A DNA stretch of 64,000 nucleotides, taken from NCBI GenBank assembly GCA_030148425.1, contig JASBTM010000017.1:558001-622000 (forward strand), read 5' to 3'. The stretch comes from Hyphomicrobium sp. GTDB lineage: Bacteria > Pseudomonadota > Alphaproteobacteria > Rhizobiales > Hyphomicrobiaceae. The notes under the pieces are model-generated. The model was not told the DNA's origin. It saw only the letters and a list, made by a program, of their open reading frames with translations, and did no database searches. Shown here piece by piece: positions 9,703-19,339 of the stretch. Every line of letters begins with the position of its first letter. Within the stretch, counting starts at the first letter, position 1. The position numbers and the translations under genes were made by a program.

Positions 9703-12700
9703 ATGAAGATTACCCGCCTCAGGCTTCTCGGATTCAAGTCCTTCGTGGACCCGACCGAGCTCGTGATCGAGCCGGGGCTTACGGGCGTCGTCGGTCCGAA
9801 CGGTTGCGGCAAGTCGAACCTGCTGGAAGCGCTCCGCTGGGTGATGGGCGAAAGCTCGCACAAATCCATGCGCGCCGCCGCCATGGACGACGTGATCTTT
9901 TCGGGCAGCGGCGGCCGCCCCGAACGGCAGAGCGCCGAGGTCACGATGTTCCTCGACAACAGCGCACGCAAGGCGCCTGCAGAGTTCAACGGCGGCGACG
10001 TGATTGAAATCACGCGGCGCATCGAGCGCGACGCTGGCTCCGCTTATCGCATCAATGGACGCGAAGTTCGTGCGCGCGACGTCAAGGTTCTGTTCGAAGA
10101 CGCGGCGACTGGCGCGCGGTCTCCCGCTCTCGTGCGGCAGGGCCAGATCGGCGAGATCGTCAACGCAAAGCCCGAGCAGAGGCGGCGCATCCTCGAAGAC
10201 GCGGCGGGCATCGCGGGCCTGCACACGCGCCGTCATGAAGCCGAGCTGAAACTCAAGGCGGCAGAGGCCAATATCGAGCGCGTGAGCGACGTTGCGGGAC
10301 AGCTGCAATCGCAAACGGAAACGTTGAAACGGCAGGCGCGGCAAGCGCGTCGCTACAAGGAGCTTTCGACCGAGATCCGGCAGCAGGAAGCGCTTGCGCT
10401 GCATCTCACATGGCAGGATGCGCAGCAGAGTGTCGATGCGGAGGAAACGCACCTCGCCGATGCCATGATGCGGCTCGGCGCGGCAACGGCGGCGGAGACG
10501 AGAGCCTTCAACGACGAGCTTCGCCTCGGCGAAACTCTGCCCGCTTTGCGCGAAGCCGAGGCCGTTAAAGGTGCAGCACTTGCGCGCTTCAAGATCGAGC
10601 AGGAGACGCTCGAACGCGAAGCAAGCCGCGCGGCGGACCGCGCGCGGGAGGTCGAAGCGCGCGCCAAGCAGCTCGATTCAGACCTCACGCGAGAAACCGG
10701 GTTCATCGAGGAAGCCAGGGAAACGCTCGTCCATCTCGAAGCCGATCTTGCCGCGATCCAGGACGCGGATCGTACCGCTCACGACGAAGAGGCCGCCGAA
10801 AAGATCAAGTACGAAGCGGCGGAAGGGCATCGCATCGAGGCGGATGCGCATTTTGCCGACATTACGCATCGGGCGGCGGAAGCGCGCGCCAAGCTGCGCA
10901 GTCTCGAAGCCGCGCTCACCGAGCGAAAAGAGGCCGTCGCGAAAGTTACGCGGCAGATCGCGGCGTTCGATGCGCAGATCTCCGATCTGACGGCCAAGGC
11001 GCCCGACAACGACAAGATCGCGGAGACGTCGCAGCGCGGGCAAGCGCTGGTACAAGAGATCGGCAAAATCGAAGCCGATACGCTTGTCGCAGAGGAACAT
11101 CTCCGGACATCGCAAGCCGAGGCGAAAGCGCGGCGTGACGATGCCCAGCGCGTGCGGCTTGCCGCGAACGCGTTCTCCACGGAACGCGAGACGATTGCGA
11201 AGCTGCTCGCGCGCGGCGACGAAGATGCTTATCCGCCGGCAGTCGATTTCATTCGCGTCTCGCCCGGATACGAAGCGGCTCTCGGCGCCGCGCTTGGCGA
11301 TGATCTCGAAGCGCCGATCGATCCCGAAGCGGCGGTCCATTGGCGGCGTCTCGATCTTCCGGCCGAAGATCATGCGTTGCCCGCGGACGCCGAGCCCCTC
11401 GACATGCATGTCGAAGCGCCGATGGAATTGACGCGACGCCTTCGCCAAATCGGCGTCGTGAAGCGCACCGATGGCGCGCGCCTGCAGCCCCATCTGAAGC
11501 CAGGACAGCGCCTCGTCTCGCCCGAGGGCGATCTCTGGCGGTGGGATGGCTTCGTCGCGGCGTCGGATGGCGTCACGCCCGCCGCACAACGCCTCGCGCA
11601 CAAGAACCGTCTGGCTGATCTCGACCGCAACGCCCAGGCTGTCCTGAACGAAGCCAAGGACACCATCGAGGCCGAGCGTGCGGCGGCGACGGCGGTCCAC
11701 GAGGCTGAAGCGGAAGAGCGACGCTTGCGCCAGCTTTATCGCGACAAACAGAACGAGCTTGCGCAGGTTCGCCAGCAGCTCACCGGTCTCGAGAAGCTTC
11801 AGCGCGAGAGCGAAACGCGACTCGCGGCCGTCACGGCACAACGCGCACGCGCAGACGAAGACTTGACGACGGCGCAAGCCCGTCACGTCGAAATCGAAGC
11901 CCATATCGTGACAATGAGCGAGGGCGAAGATCTCGAGCCGCTGCTCAAGACGGCGCAAGCAGAAGCCGAGACGGCACGTCGCGACGTTGCGGAGTCTCGC
12001 GTCCGGCTCGGCAGTCTCGAACGGGACAAACAGATCCGCGCCGAACGCATCCGCCATTCGCACGCCGAGATCGCGCGATGGAAAGGCCGGCAGGCGAGCG
12101 CGGAAACGCAGGTCGAAAGCCTGAGCGGCCGCCTTAAAGAAGCGCGCGATGAAATCGCGGCGACCGCGGATCTGCCAGCCAAAATCGCGGCCCAGCGCGA
12201 GACGCTGCTTTCGGCTTTGTCGACGGCGGACGAAGAACGCCGGATAGCGGCGGACGCGTTGGCGGCGGCGGAGACAGCGGTCAAAGCCGCAACAGATGCG
12301 CTCAGGGCCAACCAAGCCGAAGTCTCGGCCGCGCGCGAAGCCAATGCACGCGTCGAGACACGACTTGAGAATGCCCGGCAGAAACGGCAGGAAGCGGCGC
12401 GCCATATCCGCGAAACGTTCGAGGTCGCACCGGAGAATTGCCTCGCGCTCGCTGCGCTTCCGGAGGCCTCCGCCATTCCCATGCTCGTCGATGTCGAGCG
12501 GCATCTGGCAAAGCTCAAAGCCGATCGCGAGCGCCTCGGCGGCGTCAACCTTCAGGCGGACGAGGATCTGGCCGAAGTTTCAAAGCAGCTCGAAACTCTG
12601 GTCGCGGAGCGCGAAGACCTTGAGCAGGGCATCGCCAAGCTTCGCCAAGCCATTCAGCAGCTCAATCGTGAAGGCAAGTCGCGCCTCGACGAAGCGTTCC

Positions 12701-13164
12701 AGACCGTCAACGCGCATTTCGAGCGGCTGTTCACGCATCTCTTCGGCGGCGGCGAAGCACGTCTGGAAATGATCGAGAGCCCTGAGGATCCGCTGGAGGG
12801 CGGGCTCGAAATCATCGCTAAGCCGCCCGGTAAGAAGCCGGCGACGCTGTCTCTGCTTTCCGGTGGCGAGCAGACGCTGACGGCGCTGTCGCTCATCTTC
12901 GCGGTGTTCCTCACCAATCCGTCGCCGATCTGCGTGCTCGACGAGGTCGACGCGCCGCTCGACGACGCCAACGTCGACCGCTTTTGCCGGCTGATGGAGC
13001 AGATGGCCAGCGAGACGGCGACGCGCTTCCTGGCCATCACCCACCATCCGATGACGATGGCGCGGATGAACCGGCTGTTCGGCGTCACGATGGCGGAGAA
13101 GGGCGTGTCGCAGCTCGTGTCGGTCGACCTGCAGACCGCCCAGAGCTTCCGCGAAGCCAGCTAA
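9703..13164 (+). CDS. smc: Chromosome segregation ATPase SMC
   Basis: SMC, with ScpA and ScpB, compacts and helps segregate the chromosome. The 1153-residue protein has the Walker A loop GPNGCGKSN at residues 31-39, two long coiled coils rich in Ala, Glu and Arg, a hinge region near residues 505-640, and at the C-terminus the ABC signature LLSGGEQTLTALSL followed by Walker B ICVLDEVDAPLDD. The length is usual for alphaproteobacteria. The coiled coils produce very long open frames on the opposite strand, which are not genes. Confidence 0.98.
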   Translation: MKITRLRLLGFKSFVDPTELVIEPGLTGVVGPNGCGKSNLLEALRWVMGESSHKSMRAAAMDDVIFSGSGGRPERQSAEVTMFLDNSARKAPAEFNGGDVIEITRRIERDAGSAYRINGREVRARDVKVLFEDAATGARSPALVRQGQIGEIVNAKPEQRRRILEDAAGIAGLHTRRHEAELKLKAAEANIERVSDVAGQLQSQTETLKRQARQARRYKELSTEIRQQEALALHLTWQDAQQSVDAEETHLADAMMRLGAATAAETRAFNDELRLGETLPALREAEAVKGAALARFKIEQETLEREASRAADRAREVEARAKQLDSDLTRETGFIEEARETLVHLEADLAAIQDADRTAHDEEAAEKIKYEAAEGHRIEADAHFADITHRAAEARAKLRSLEAALTERKEAVAKVTRQIAAFDAQISDLTAKAPDNDKIAETSQRGQALVQEIGKIEADTLVAEEHLRTSQAEAKARRDDAQRVRLAANAFSTERETIAKLLARGDEDAYPPAVDFIRVSPGYEAALGAALGDDLEAPIDPEAAVHWRRLDLPAEDHALPADAEPLDMHVEAPMELTRRLRQIGVVKRTDGARLQPHLKPGQRLVSPEGDLWRWDGFVAASDGVTPAAQRLAHKNRLADLDRNAQAVLNEAKDTIEAERAAATAVHEAEAEERRLRQLYRDKQNELAQVRQQLTGLEKLQRESETRLAAVTAQRARADEDLTTAQARHVEIEAHIVTMSEGEDLEPLLKTAQAEAETARRDVAESRVRLGSLERDKQIRAERIRHSHAEIARWKGRQASAETQVESLSGRLKEARDEIAATADLPAKIAAQRETLLSALSTADEERRIAADALAAAETAVKAATDALRANQAEVSAAREANARVETRLENARQKRQEAARHIRETFEVAPENCLALAALPEASAIPMLVDVERHLAKLKADRERLGGVNLQADEDLAEVSKQLETLVAEREDLEQGIAKLRQAIQQLNREGKSRLDEAFQTVNAHFERLFTHLFGGGEARLEMIESPEDPLEGGLEIIAKPPGKKPATLSLLSGGEQTLTALSLIFAVFLTNPSPICVLDEVDAPLDDANVDRFCRLMEQMASETATRFLAITHHPMTMARMNRLFGVTMAEKGVSQLVSVDLQTAQSFREAS

Positions 13165-13216
13165 CTCCGCCCGTCAGTTGTATTCACATTGCCTATGCCG
13201 ATCACGGGCTCGTGCG

Positions 13217-13241
13217 GGAACCTGTCGCAGGAGGAGACGTT
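13217..13241 (+). promoter_or_regulatory. Candidate general-stress (EcfG-type) promoter
   Basis: GGAAC at 13217-13221 and CGTT at 13238-13241 are separated by exactly 16 bases, matching the known alphaproteobacterial EcfG consensus GGAAC-N16/17-CGTT. It lies 29 bases upstream of the small membrane gene starting at 13271, on the same strand. Confidence 0.65.
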
Positions 13242-13270
13242 TCGTTCTTTCAGGAGAAAGGAAGCGCCTC

Positions 13271-13567
13271 ATGCAACCACAGCACGATCCCCGCTCGCGA
13301 CGAGATACGCTCGAGCCGACCGAGGCCCGTCAGGCGAGCCCTCGCAAGATGAACCTTCGGGTTTTGATTGGTTCCATGGCATTGGCGGTCGTAGTTGGCG
13401 TCATACTGGTCACGGGCTTTTGGCGCGCAACGCCGCCTCGCCAAGATGCGTCCTCCGGCGGCAATCCAAGCCAGAATACGCAACAAACCACGACGCCGAG
13501 CCCTGCGACCACTCCAGAGGCCCCGGCGCCCACAGCGCCGCCTTCTCAAAATCAGACCACGCCCTAA
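13271..13567 (+). CDS. Small single-pass membrane protein, Pro/Thr-rich tail
   Basis: I do not recognise this 98-residue protein. A polar, arginine-rich N-terminus (residues 1-28) is followed by one hydrophobic helix (about 29-50) and a tail dominated by Pro, Thr, Ser and Gln, which would be periplasmic. The ATG at 13271 has an AGGAGAAAGGAAG ribosome binding site; an upstream ATG in frame at 13178 is not supported. An EcfG-type promoter just upstream and a strong terminator downstream make it a single-gene transcript, probably induced by general stress. Confidence 0.75.
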   Translation: MQPQHDPRSRRDTLEPTEARQASPRKMNLRVLIGSMALAVVVGVILVTGFWRATPPRQDASSGGNPSQNTQQTTTPSPATTPEAPAPTAPPSQNQTTP

Positions 13568-13593
13568 GACAGCGCAATAATCAGATAAAAATC

Positions 13594-13630
13594 AAAAGCC
13601 CTCCCCTTGCGGATCGAGGGCTTTTCCTTT
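13594..13630 (+). terminator. Rho-independent terminator
   Basis: AAAAGCCCTC at 13594-13603 pairs with GAGGGCTTTT at 13616-13625, followed by CCTTTT. It ends the transcript of the small membrane gene and separates it from the ATP synthase operon. Confidence 0.85.
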
Positions 13631-13723
13631 TGCATCGCACTCCTCAAAAGTGCTGAAAATAGTTCAGGAAAAGCCTGCGCGGTTTCGCCGTACCCCGTTG
13701 GGAGAAAGCGTTATGCCCAATTC

Positions 13724-13752
13724 CTTGACACCCCCATACCCCCTAACTATGG
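13724..13752 (+). promoter_or_regulatory. Housekeeping-type promoter of the F0 ATP synthase operon
   Basis: CTTGAC at 13724-13729 and CTATGG at 13747-13752 with a 17-base spacer fit the alphaproteobacterial sigma-70 consensus (CTTGAC-N17-CTATAT). It lies 60 bases upstream of the chosen atpI start. Confidence 0.6.
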
Positions 13753-13812
13753 TCCGCGCCGTCGATCTCCCCCGAGCGGCAGGTTTTCCGCGTTATCTGG
13801 ATGGTTGGAACC

Positions 13813-14220
13813 ATGTCAGCCGATGGCAAGGGTCAGCCCCCGGAACGAGGCGAAATTAGCCCGGAAGACCGCGAAGCGTTTCGCAAGCGGTCGGAGGAAC
13901 TCGGCCAGAAGCTTGACGCGCTCAAATCGCAGAAAGCCAAGGCCGAACGATCGGTGGGCGGAGGACCTCAAAATCAGTCCGCCTATGGAGCCGCTTTCAA
14001 GTTTGCGGCCGAGTTGCTGGTTGGCGTCATCGTCGGCGGCGGGCTTGGCTGGGCGCTTGATAAACAGTTCGGCACGGCGCCTTGGCTGATGATCGTTCTG
14101 GTCATTCTCGGCTTTGCGGCGGGTCTTCTGAATGTCGTCCGCGCCGCCCAACAGGCGCAGGCAAAAAACGAACCGCTGCAAAAAGCAGCGCCGTCCGTCA
14201 AAGATGACGACGAAGAATGA
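13813..14220 (+). CDS. atpI: ATP synthase subunit I (AtpI)
   Basis: AtpI helps assemble the c-ring of F0. The 135-residue protein has a charged N-terminal half with helical EDREAFRKRSEELGQKL, then two membrane helices (about residues 58-80 and 87-107) joined by the family signature GGGLGWALDKQFGTAPW. It is the first gene of the F0 operon. The ATG at 13813 is preferred over the ATG at 13801, four codons upstream, because GGTTGGAA precedes it. The C-terminus is a charged tail ending in acidic residues. Confidence 0.9.
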   Translation: MSADGKGQPPERGEISPEDREAFRKRSEELGQKLDALKSQKAKAERSVGGGPQNQSAYGAAFKFAAELLVGVIVGGGLGWALDKQFGTAPWLMIVLVILGFAAGLLNVVRAAQQAQAKNEPLQKAAPSVKDDDEE

Positions 14221-14238
14221 GAGACTAGGGGGTAGACC

Positions 14239-14988
14239 TTGGCTGCGGAAGGCACCGGACATCATGGTCCGATGGAGCAGTTCGAGATCAAGAAGATCAT
14301 AGATCTCGATCTTCTCGGTCACGATATTTCGTTTACCAACTCGTCGTTGATGATGGTCCTCGCGTTCGCGATCATCGTCGGCTACATGCTCTACGCCATG
14401 CGCGGGCGCGCGCTTGTTCCCACGCGCATCCAGTCGACGGCCGAAGTGGTGTATGAGTACATCGCCGGCATGGTGAAGGAGAACATCGGCCCAGAGGGCA
14501 TGAAGTTCTTCCCCTGGGTGTTCACGATCTTCATTTTCATCCTGGTTCTGAATATCTTCGGCCTGATCCCGGGCAATTTCGCAGTTACCAGCCACATCAT
14601 CGTCACCTTCGCGCTGGCCGCCATGGTCTGGCTCGTCGCGACAGGCGTCGGCTTCTGGAAGCACGGTGTCGGCTATCTGAAATTATTCGCGCCTGCGGGC
14701 GTGCCGCTATGGCTCATGCCGATCATCATCCCGATCGAGCTGACCTCGTACCTCATTCGGCCGATCAGCCACTCTGTCCGTCTCTTCGCCAACATCATGG
14801 CCGGACACACCATGCTCGAAGTGTTCGCAGGCTTTGCGGTGCTGCTGCCCTGGTGGGGCAAGATCGCTCCGACGGGCTTTATGGTGGCTTTCACCGGGCT
14901 TGAACTGCTGGTCGCGTTCCTGCAGGCCTTCATCTTTACCGTTTTGACCTGCATCTACCTCAACGACGCGGTCAACATGCACCACTGA
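14239..14988 (+). CDS. atpB: F0F1 ATP synthase subunit a
   Basis: Subunit a forms the proton half-channels against the c-ring. The 249-residue protein is strongly hydrophobic with the conserved block SYLIRPISHSVRLFANIMAGH, in which Arg181 is the essential arginine facing the c-ring carboxylate. The start is a TTG at 14239 after a GGGGGT ribosome binding site; the family usually opens with a short segment before QFEIKKI, which fits this start. The first ATG (14272) is a possible alternative. Confidence 0.97.
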   Translation: MAAEGTGHHGPMEQFEIKKIIDLDLLGHDISFTNSSLMMVLAFAIIVGYMLYAMRGRALVPTRIQSTAEVVYEYIAGMVKENIGPEGMKFFPWVFTIFIFILVLNIFGLIPGNFAVTSHIIVTFALAAMVWLVATGVGFWKHGVGYLKLFAPAGVPLWLMPIIIPIELTSYLIRPISHSVRLFANIMAGHTMLEVFAGFAVLLPWWGKIAPTGFMVAFTGLELLVAFLQAFIFTVLTCIYLNDAVNMHH

Positions 14989-15081
14989 TCATCGCAGGGC
15001 GTGGGCGGACTAACATCCGTCAGCGTCCTGTTTTGCTGTTTGTCTGAAACCACTAAAACTGCACTTAAAGGGAGAAACTCA

Positions 15082-15306
15082 ATGGATCCGCAAGCCGCCA
15101 AATTCATCGGCGCTGGCCTCGCCTGCTTTGCGCTCATCGGCGCCGGCATCGGCATCGGCAACATTTTCGGCAACTACCTCGCTGGTGCTCTTCGCAACCC
15201 GTCGGCTGCCGCTTCGCAGTTCACCAACCTGCTGATCGGCTTCGCGCTTGCTGAAGCGACCGGCCTTTTTGGCCTTCTGATCGCGCTCATCATCCTCTAC
15301 GGTTGA
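15082..15306 (+). CDS. atpE: F0F1 ATP synthase subunit c
   Basis: This 74-residue proteolipid has two membrane helices around the polar loop RNP (residues 38-40) that touches the central stalk, and the proton-carrying Glu58 in [10 protein letters not shown]. The first helix has the tight glycine motif [11 protein letters not shown] used for ring packing. The ATG at 15082 follows AAGGGAGAAACTCA; the frame is open further upstream but the family length fixes this start. It lacks the extra glutamine or threonine ligands of sodium-type rings, so it is proton-type. Confidence 0.97.
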   Translation: MDPQAAKFIGAGLACFALIGAGIGIGNIFGNYLAGALRNPSAAASQFTNLLIGFALAEATGLFGLLIALIILYG

Positions 15307-15352
15307 GACTGGGCTGGAAGTCTAAACCACGCTCGATCAACCGGAGGCACTG

Positions 15353-15910
15353 ATGTTTGCCGGCACGACTATGCTGTTCGCGGTCGCCGCTGAGGCGGCC
15401 GGGGAAGCTGCCAAATCCGGCGGCTTGCCTCAGCTCAATCCGCATACCTTCGAGGCACAGCTCTTCTGGCTCGTCGTAACGTTTCTGGCTTTGTTTTTCG
15501 TCATGTCGAAGATTGCGCTGCCGCGCGTCGGAGAAGTGATCGAAGAGCGCCGGGACCGGATCAAACGCGATCTCGATGCGGCTGCTCGTCTCAAGGACGA
15601 GACGGACAAGGCACTCGCAGACTACGAAAAGGCCCTCGCGGACGCTCGTAGCAATGCTTCCGGCATTGCCAAGCAAACGCGCGAGACGCTTGCTGCCGAG
15701 ACGGAGGCTGAACGCCATCGTGTCGACGAGCAGATCTCCGTCAAGCTGCGTGACGCCGATACCCGTATCTCCGCGTCGAAGACCAAGGCTCTTTCGGCCA
15801 TTGGCGACATCGCTACGGATACGGCGCGGGCCGTCGTCGAAAAGCTCATCGGTCAGGACGTGCCTGCCGACGACGTCAAGAAGGTGCTGCGTCCGGCGAC
15901 GGGCGGCTAA
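15353..15910 (+). CDS. atpF': F0F1 ATP synthase subunit b'
   Basis: The b' subunit pairs with b to make the peripheral stalk in alphaproteobacteria and phototrophs. The 185-residue protein has a short N-terminal extension, a membrane helix (about 42-60, FWLVVTFLALFFVMSKIAL) and a long charged helix rich in Ala, Glu, Lys and Arg. It lies between atpE and atpF, with a CGGAGG ribosome binding site and 11 bases to the next start. Confidence 0.94.
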   Translation: MFAGTTMLFAVAAEAAGEAAKSGGLPQLNPHTFEAQLFWLVVTFLALFFVMSKIALPRVGEVIEERRDRIKRDLDAAARLKDETDKALADYEKALADARSNASGIAKQTRETLAAETEAERHRVDEQISVKLRDADTRISASKTKALSAIGDIATDTARAVVEKLIGQDVPADDVKKVLRPATGG

Positions 15911-15921
15911 GGATTAGGGCC

Positions 15922-16413
15922 ATGTTCGATCCAGAGAATCCACTATTTTGGGTGTTGGTCGCCTTCGTCGCGTTCGTCGCCCTGCTCGTCTACTTTCGCG
16001 TCCCGGCGATTCTCGGCAAAGCTCTCGACGAGCGCGCCGAGGGCATCCGCAAGGAACTCGATGAGGCTCGCAAGCTGCGCGAGGAAGCTCAGGCTCTGCT
16101 CTCCGATTATCAGCGCAAAGCACGGGAAGCCGAGAAGGAAGCCGAGTCGATCATCGAGCAAGCCAAGCGCGAGGCCGAGGCACTGGCTGCCGATGCACGC
16201 AAGGCTCTGACCGAAACTCTGGAACGGCGCTCAAAGATCGCCGAAGAGAAAATCGCCCGTGCCGAAGCTCAAGCCCTCAGCGAAGTTCGCTCGACGGCCG
16301 TCGAAACCGCCCTTGCTGCTGCCCAGGAGATTTTGAAATCTCGCGCTGGCGGAGAAACGGGAAACACGCTGGTTTCGCAGTCCATCACGGATTTGCGCGG
16401 CAAGCTCAACTGA
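15922..16413 (+). CDS. atpF: F0F1 ATP synthase subunit b
   Basis: This 163-residue stalk subunit starts almost at once with its membrane helix (about residues 7-27, FWVLVAFVAFVALLVYFRVPAI split over the boundary) and continues as a long amphipathic helix, including the EEAQALLSDYQRKAREAEKEAE stretch, here cited as a coiled-coil region of about residues 50-160. It is the last F0 gene and is followed by a terminator. The F1 genes are not in the window, as is normal for alphaproteobacteria, where F0 and F1 operons are apart. Confidence 0.94.
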   Translation: MFDPENPLFWVLVAFVAFVALLVYFRVPAILGKALDERAEGIRKELDEARKLREEAQALLSDYQRKAREAEKEAESIIEQAKREAEALAADARKALTETLERRSKIAEEKIARAEAQALSEVRSTAVETALAAAQEILKSRAGGETGNTLVSQSITDLRGKLN

Positions 16414-16446
16414 GCCGCCTGAAACAAGCTTCCAGGTACAAAGATC

Positions 16447-16475
16447 AAAAGCCGGGCTGATGCCCGGCTTTTTAT
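16447..16475 (+). terminator. Rho-independent terminator of the F0 operon
   Basis: AAAAGCCGGGC pairs with GCCCGGCTTTT around a four-base TGAT loop, then TTTATTT. It stands 33 bases after atpF and may also serve the converging lipoprotein gene. Confidence 0.9.
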
Positions 16476-16513
16476 TTGGTCGCGATGGGAATTGAGAGAG
16501 CGCGCGTCGGCTG

Positions 16514-17179
16514 TCAGCCGGAACTCGGAGCGCGACTGTCGAAGCCCACGATCAACTGGTATTCGCCCGGGCGCGAACCTTCCTCGATTGGGAACGTCAG
16601 CGTGCGCACGGTCGAGAAATAGCTGATCGGCTTGTCGAGGCCGACGCTGACATCGATCTTCACGCTGTCGCCAGCCACCTTTGTGCGCTTGCCATCGTTG
16701 ACCGCGACCGTAATCGGCAACGAGACGCTGCCCGGCTGACCTTTCGGGCCAAGAAGCAGACGTCCGGAGAAACCGTACTTCACCGTCACGCGGCCCGGCT
16801 CGACCTGACACTCGCGCGCTGTCTTGGTGATCTCACCGCGTTGGGCAACTGCGAGCGGATCGCCGACATGGCCGATCTCGTAGAAGGTGATGTAATTGTC
16901 ATGCGGAGCAATCACGAGACGCGGGCAACCGGCATCGACGTCTCCGGAGAATGTGCTGCCCGTCGCGCTCGGATCGCCGGATTTGGCGGCGTCGAGCAAT
17001 TGGGCTTCATTCACCGATGAAATTTCCGATGTCGCGGACGAGCCGCCGAACATTCCGCCACCGAGGCCGGAGGTCAGTGAGGACATACCGCAGCCACCGA
17101 GAGCTGCTATCGGGAGGGCGAGCGAGGCCGCCGCCATAATTCGGGCAATCGGCGTAAAGAAGCGACGCGTAGACGTCAC
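16514..17179 (-). CDS. Putative outer-membrane or periplasmic lipoprotein
   Basis: I do not recognise the family. The protein has a lipoprotein signal: basic RRFF, a hydrophobic stretch and the lipobox ALGGC with cysteine near residue 29. A Gly/Ser-rich linker follows, then a mostly beta domain with two cysteines (AGCPRLVI and RECQVEPGR). The last 100 residues look like an immunoglobulin-type beta sandwich. The start is uncertain: the frame stays open to 17395, no ATG fits well, and I chose the GTG at 17179 because it places the basic residues in front of the signal, although its AGGA is very close. It is divergent from ispH. Confidence 0.65.
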   Translation of the reverse strand: MTSTRRFFTPIARIMAAASLALPIAALGGCGMSSLTSGLGGGMFGGSSATSEISSVNEAQLLDAAKSGDPSATGSTFSGDVDAGCPRLVIAPHDNYITFYEIGHVGDPLAVAQRGEITKTARECQVEPGRVTVKYGFSGRLLLGPKGQPGSVSLPITVAVNDGKRTKVAGDSVKIDVSVGLDKPISYFSTVRTLTFPIEEGSRPGEYQLIVGFDSRAPSSG

Positions 17180-17345
17180 ATCCTCGCCAAAAGGGTGCCG
17201 AAAACCCGAATTGTGCAACACTGTCCCACGGGGTTCGCCGCCCCGGCCCCTTGTATTGTCAGAAAAGCACCGTAGCATCCGACGCGACCGGTACCCAAAT
17301 GCATTTTCATGCAAGCCGAACGAAAATAGAGGACGTCTTTCTTCC

Positions 17346-18347
17346 ATGTCCGGCCTTAACCAAAGCGAAGCGACCGTGAAAAAGCCGCCCCTCAAGATTT
17401 TACTCGCTGCGCCGCGCGGGTTTTGCGCGGGCGTCGATCGCGCAATTCAAATCGTAGAACAGGCTTTGACCAAATTCGGCGCGCCCGTCTACGTCCGTCA
17501 TGAGATCGTGCACAACCGATACGTGGTCGACTCCCTGCGGGCGAAAGGCGCCGTTTTTGTGAAGGAGCTGGACGAGATCCCAGATACCGAACAGCCCGTG
17601 ATCTTTTCGGCACACGGAGTGAGCAAGGCGATCCCAGCCGTCGCCCGCAGCCGCAATATGTTCGTCGTCGACGCGACCTGCCCGCTGGTCTCGAAGGTGC
17701 ACATGGAATCGGCCCGGCATTACGAGCAGGGCAAGGAAATCATTCTCGTCGGCCACGCCGGGCACCCCGAGGTGGTCGGCACGCTCGGCCAGCTGCCCGA
17801 GGGCGCGATCACGCTCGTCGAATCGGTCGAAGATGTGCTGGAGTTCACGCCGCGCGACGCTTCGAAGCTGGCGTTTGTCACGCAGACGACTTTGTCGCTG
17901 GACGATACCGCCGAGATCGTCGCTGTGCTGAAGGAACGTTTTCCGGGCATCGGCGGCCCCGTGAAGGAAGACATCTGCTACGCGACGACGAATCGTCAGA
18001 ACGCAGTCAAAGCGCTGGCGCCGCAGATCGATGGTCTGATCGTCGTCGGAGGTCCAAAGAGTTCGAATTCGCTGCGGCTCGTCGAAGTCGCGGCGCGCGC
18101 GGGATGCAAATTCTCGTTCCTGGTCGAGCGGGCAACCGACATTCCCTGGGACAAACTCGAAGGCGCGGAAACCGTCGGCATCACGGCCGGGGCTTCGGCA
18201 CCGGAAGTGGTCGTCGAGGAAGTGGTCGAAGCGTTCCGCGATCGGTATGATGTCACGATCGACGTCGTCACGACGCTTGAGGAGCGTGTGGTCTTCAATG
18301 TGCCGCGTGAGGTCAGGGTCGCGCGCGCTCCCGCCGAGCAGCACTAG
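17346..18347 (+). CDS. ispH: 4-hydroxy-3-methylbut-2-enyl diphosphate reductase
   Basis: IspH is the last enzyme of the non-mevalonate isoprenoid pathway and makes IPP and DMAPP with a [4Fe-4S] cluster. The 333-residue protein has the three cluster cysteines: Cys27 in [11 protein letters not shown], Cys112 in [11 protein letters not shown] and Cys211 in [11 protein letters not shown], together with the substrate histidines in SAHGVS and GHAGHPE. The ATG at 17346 is chosen by family length; the frame is open well upstream. It heads a block with thrB and rnhA. Confidence 0.96.
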   Translation: MSGLNQSEATVKKPPLKILLAAPRGFCAGVDRAIQIVEQALTKFGAPVYVRHEIVHNRYVVDSLRAKGAVFVKELDEIPDTEQPVIFSAHGVSKAIPAVARSRNMFVVDATCPLVSKVHMESARHYEQGKEIILVGHAGHPEVVGTLGQLPEGAITLVESVEDVLEFTPRDASKLAFVTQTTLSLDDTAEIVAVLKERFPGIGGPVKEDICYATTNRQNAVKALAPQIDGLIVVGGPKSSNSLRLVEVAARAGCKFSFLVERATDIPWDKLEGAETVGITAGASAPEVVVEEVVEAFRDRYDVTIDVVTTLEERVVFNVPREVRVARAPAEQH

Positions 18348-18367
18348 CCCATTCAGTACATAGAACC

Positions 18368-19339
18368 ATGGCCGTTTATACTGAAGTCAGCGACGACGAT
18401 CTCGCGTGTTTTATCGCCAGGTATGATCTCGGCACGCTGTTGTCGTTCAAGGGTATCGCCGAAGGCGTCGAGAATACCAACTATCTGCTACATACGACCG
18501 GCGGCACCTTCATCCTCACGATCTATGAGAAGCGCGTCGACGTCGCGGACCTGCCATTTTTCCTTGGGCTGATGGAACACCTCGCGGCGCGCGGGGTGAA
18601 TTGTCCGCTGCCCGTGCGCGACACCAAAGGCAACGTTCTGAACGAGCTTGCCGGACGCCACGCAGCGCTTATCACTTTTCTCAAGGGTGTCTGGCCGAGG
18701 CGGCCGAAGGTTGAGCATTGTCTCGAACTTGGCAAGGCGCTCGCGCGCATGCATCTCGCGGGCGAGGATTTTCCGTTGCAGCGCCCCAACGCGTTGGGGC
18801 TTTCGGGATGGCGGCCGCTGTTCGAGAAGTTCGCGGCACGAACGGACGAAATCAGCGCGGGCCTTCATGAGCTGATTTCGAGCGAGCTTCGCTATCTCGA
18901 ACAGTCATGGCCAAACGATCTGCCGCAAGGCGTCATCCATGCCGATCTCTTCCCCGACAACGTGTTCTTCATCGATGACAAACTTTCGGGGATCATCGAC
19001 TTCTATTTCGCATGCAACGATGCTCTGGCTTACGACATCGCGGTTTGTCTGAACGCCTGGTGCTTCGATGCTTCGTCCATGTTCGTGCCGGCCAAGGGTT
19101 CGGCGCTTCTCAGGGGCTACGAGAGTGTGCGTCCGCTGAGCGCGCGTGAGCGCGGCGCCATGCCGACGCTGGCCCGTGGCGCGGCCATGCGCTTCTTGTT
19201 GACGCGAAGTTTCGATTGGCTCAACACACCGAAGGATGCGCTCGTCGCCCGTAAGGACCCCGACGATTACATTCGCCGCCTCGCCTTCCACCAGTCGGTC
19301 GGAAGCATCGCAGATTACGCACCGCAATTGATTTCATGA
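18368..19339 (+). CDS. thrB: Homoserine kinase (APH-fold ThrB)
   Basis: This enzyme phosphorylates homoserine on the way to threonine. It is of the aminoglycoside phosphotransferase-like type used by alphaproteobacteria, not the GHMP type. In 323 residues it shows the N-terminal lobe [18 protein letters not shown], the catalytic HADLFPDN loop (His191, Asp193, Asn198) and the metal-binding Asp211 in GIIDFYFA. It lies 20 bases after ispH and overlaps rnhA by four bases (ATGA), so the three are co-translated. The next pathway enzyme, thrC, is at 27.8-29.2 kb. Confidence 0.95.
   Translation: MAVYTEVSDDDLACFIARYDLGTLLSFKGIAEGVENTNYLLHTTGGTFILTIYEKRVDVADLPFFLGLMEHLAARGVNCPLPVRDTKGNVLNELAGRHAALITFLKGVWPRRPKVEHCLELGKALARMHLAGEDFPLQRPNALGLSGWRPLFEKFAARTDEISAGLHELISSELRYLEQSWPNDLPQGVIHADLFPDNVFFIDDKLSGIIDFYFACNDALAYDIAVCLNAWCFDASSMFVPAKGSALLRGYESVRPLSARERGAMPTLARGAAMRFLLTRSFDWLNTPKDALVARKDPDDYIRRLAFHQSVGSIADYAPQLIS

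Noticed and set aside
10678-12504. 608-codon open frame on the minus strand opposite smc
   Set aside because: It is the mirror of the smc coiled-coil coding region, where GC-rich codons leave the antisense frames open; no ribosome binding site or recognisable protein.
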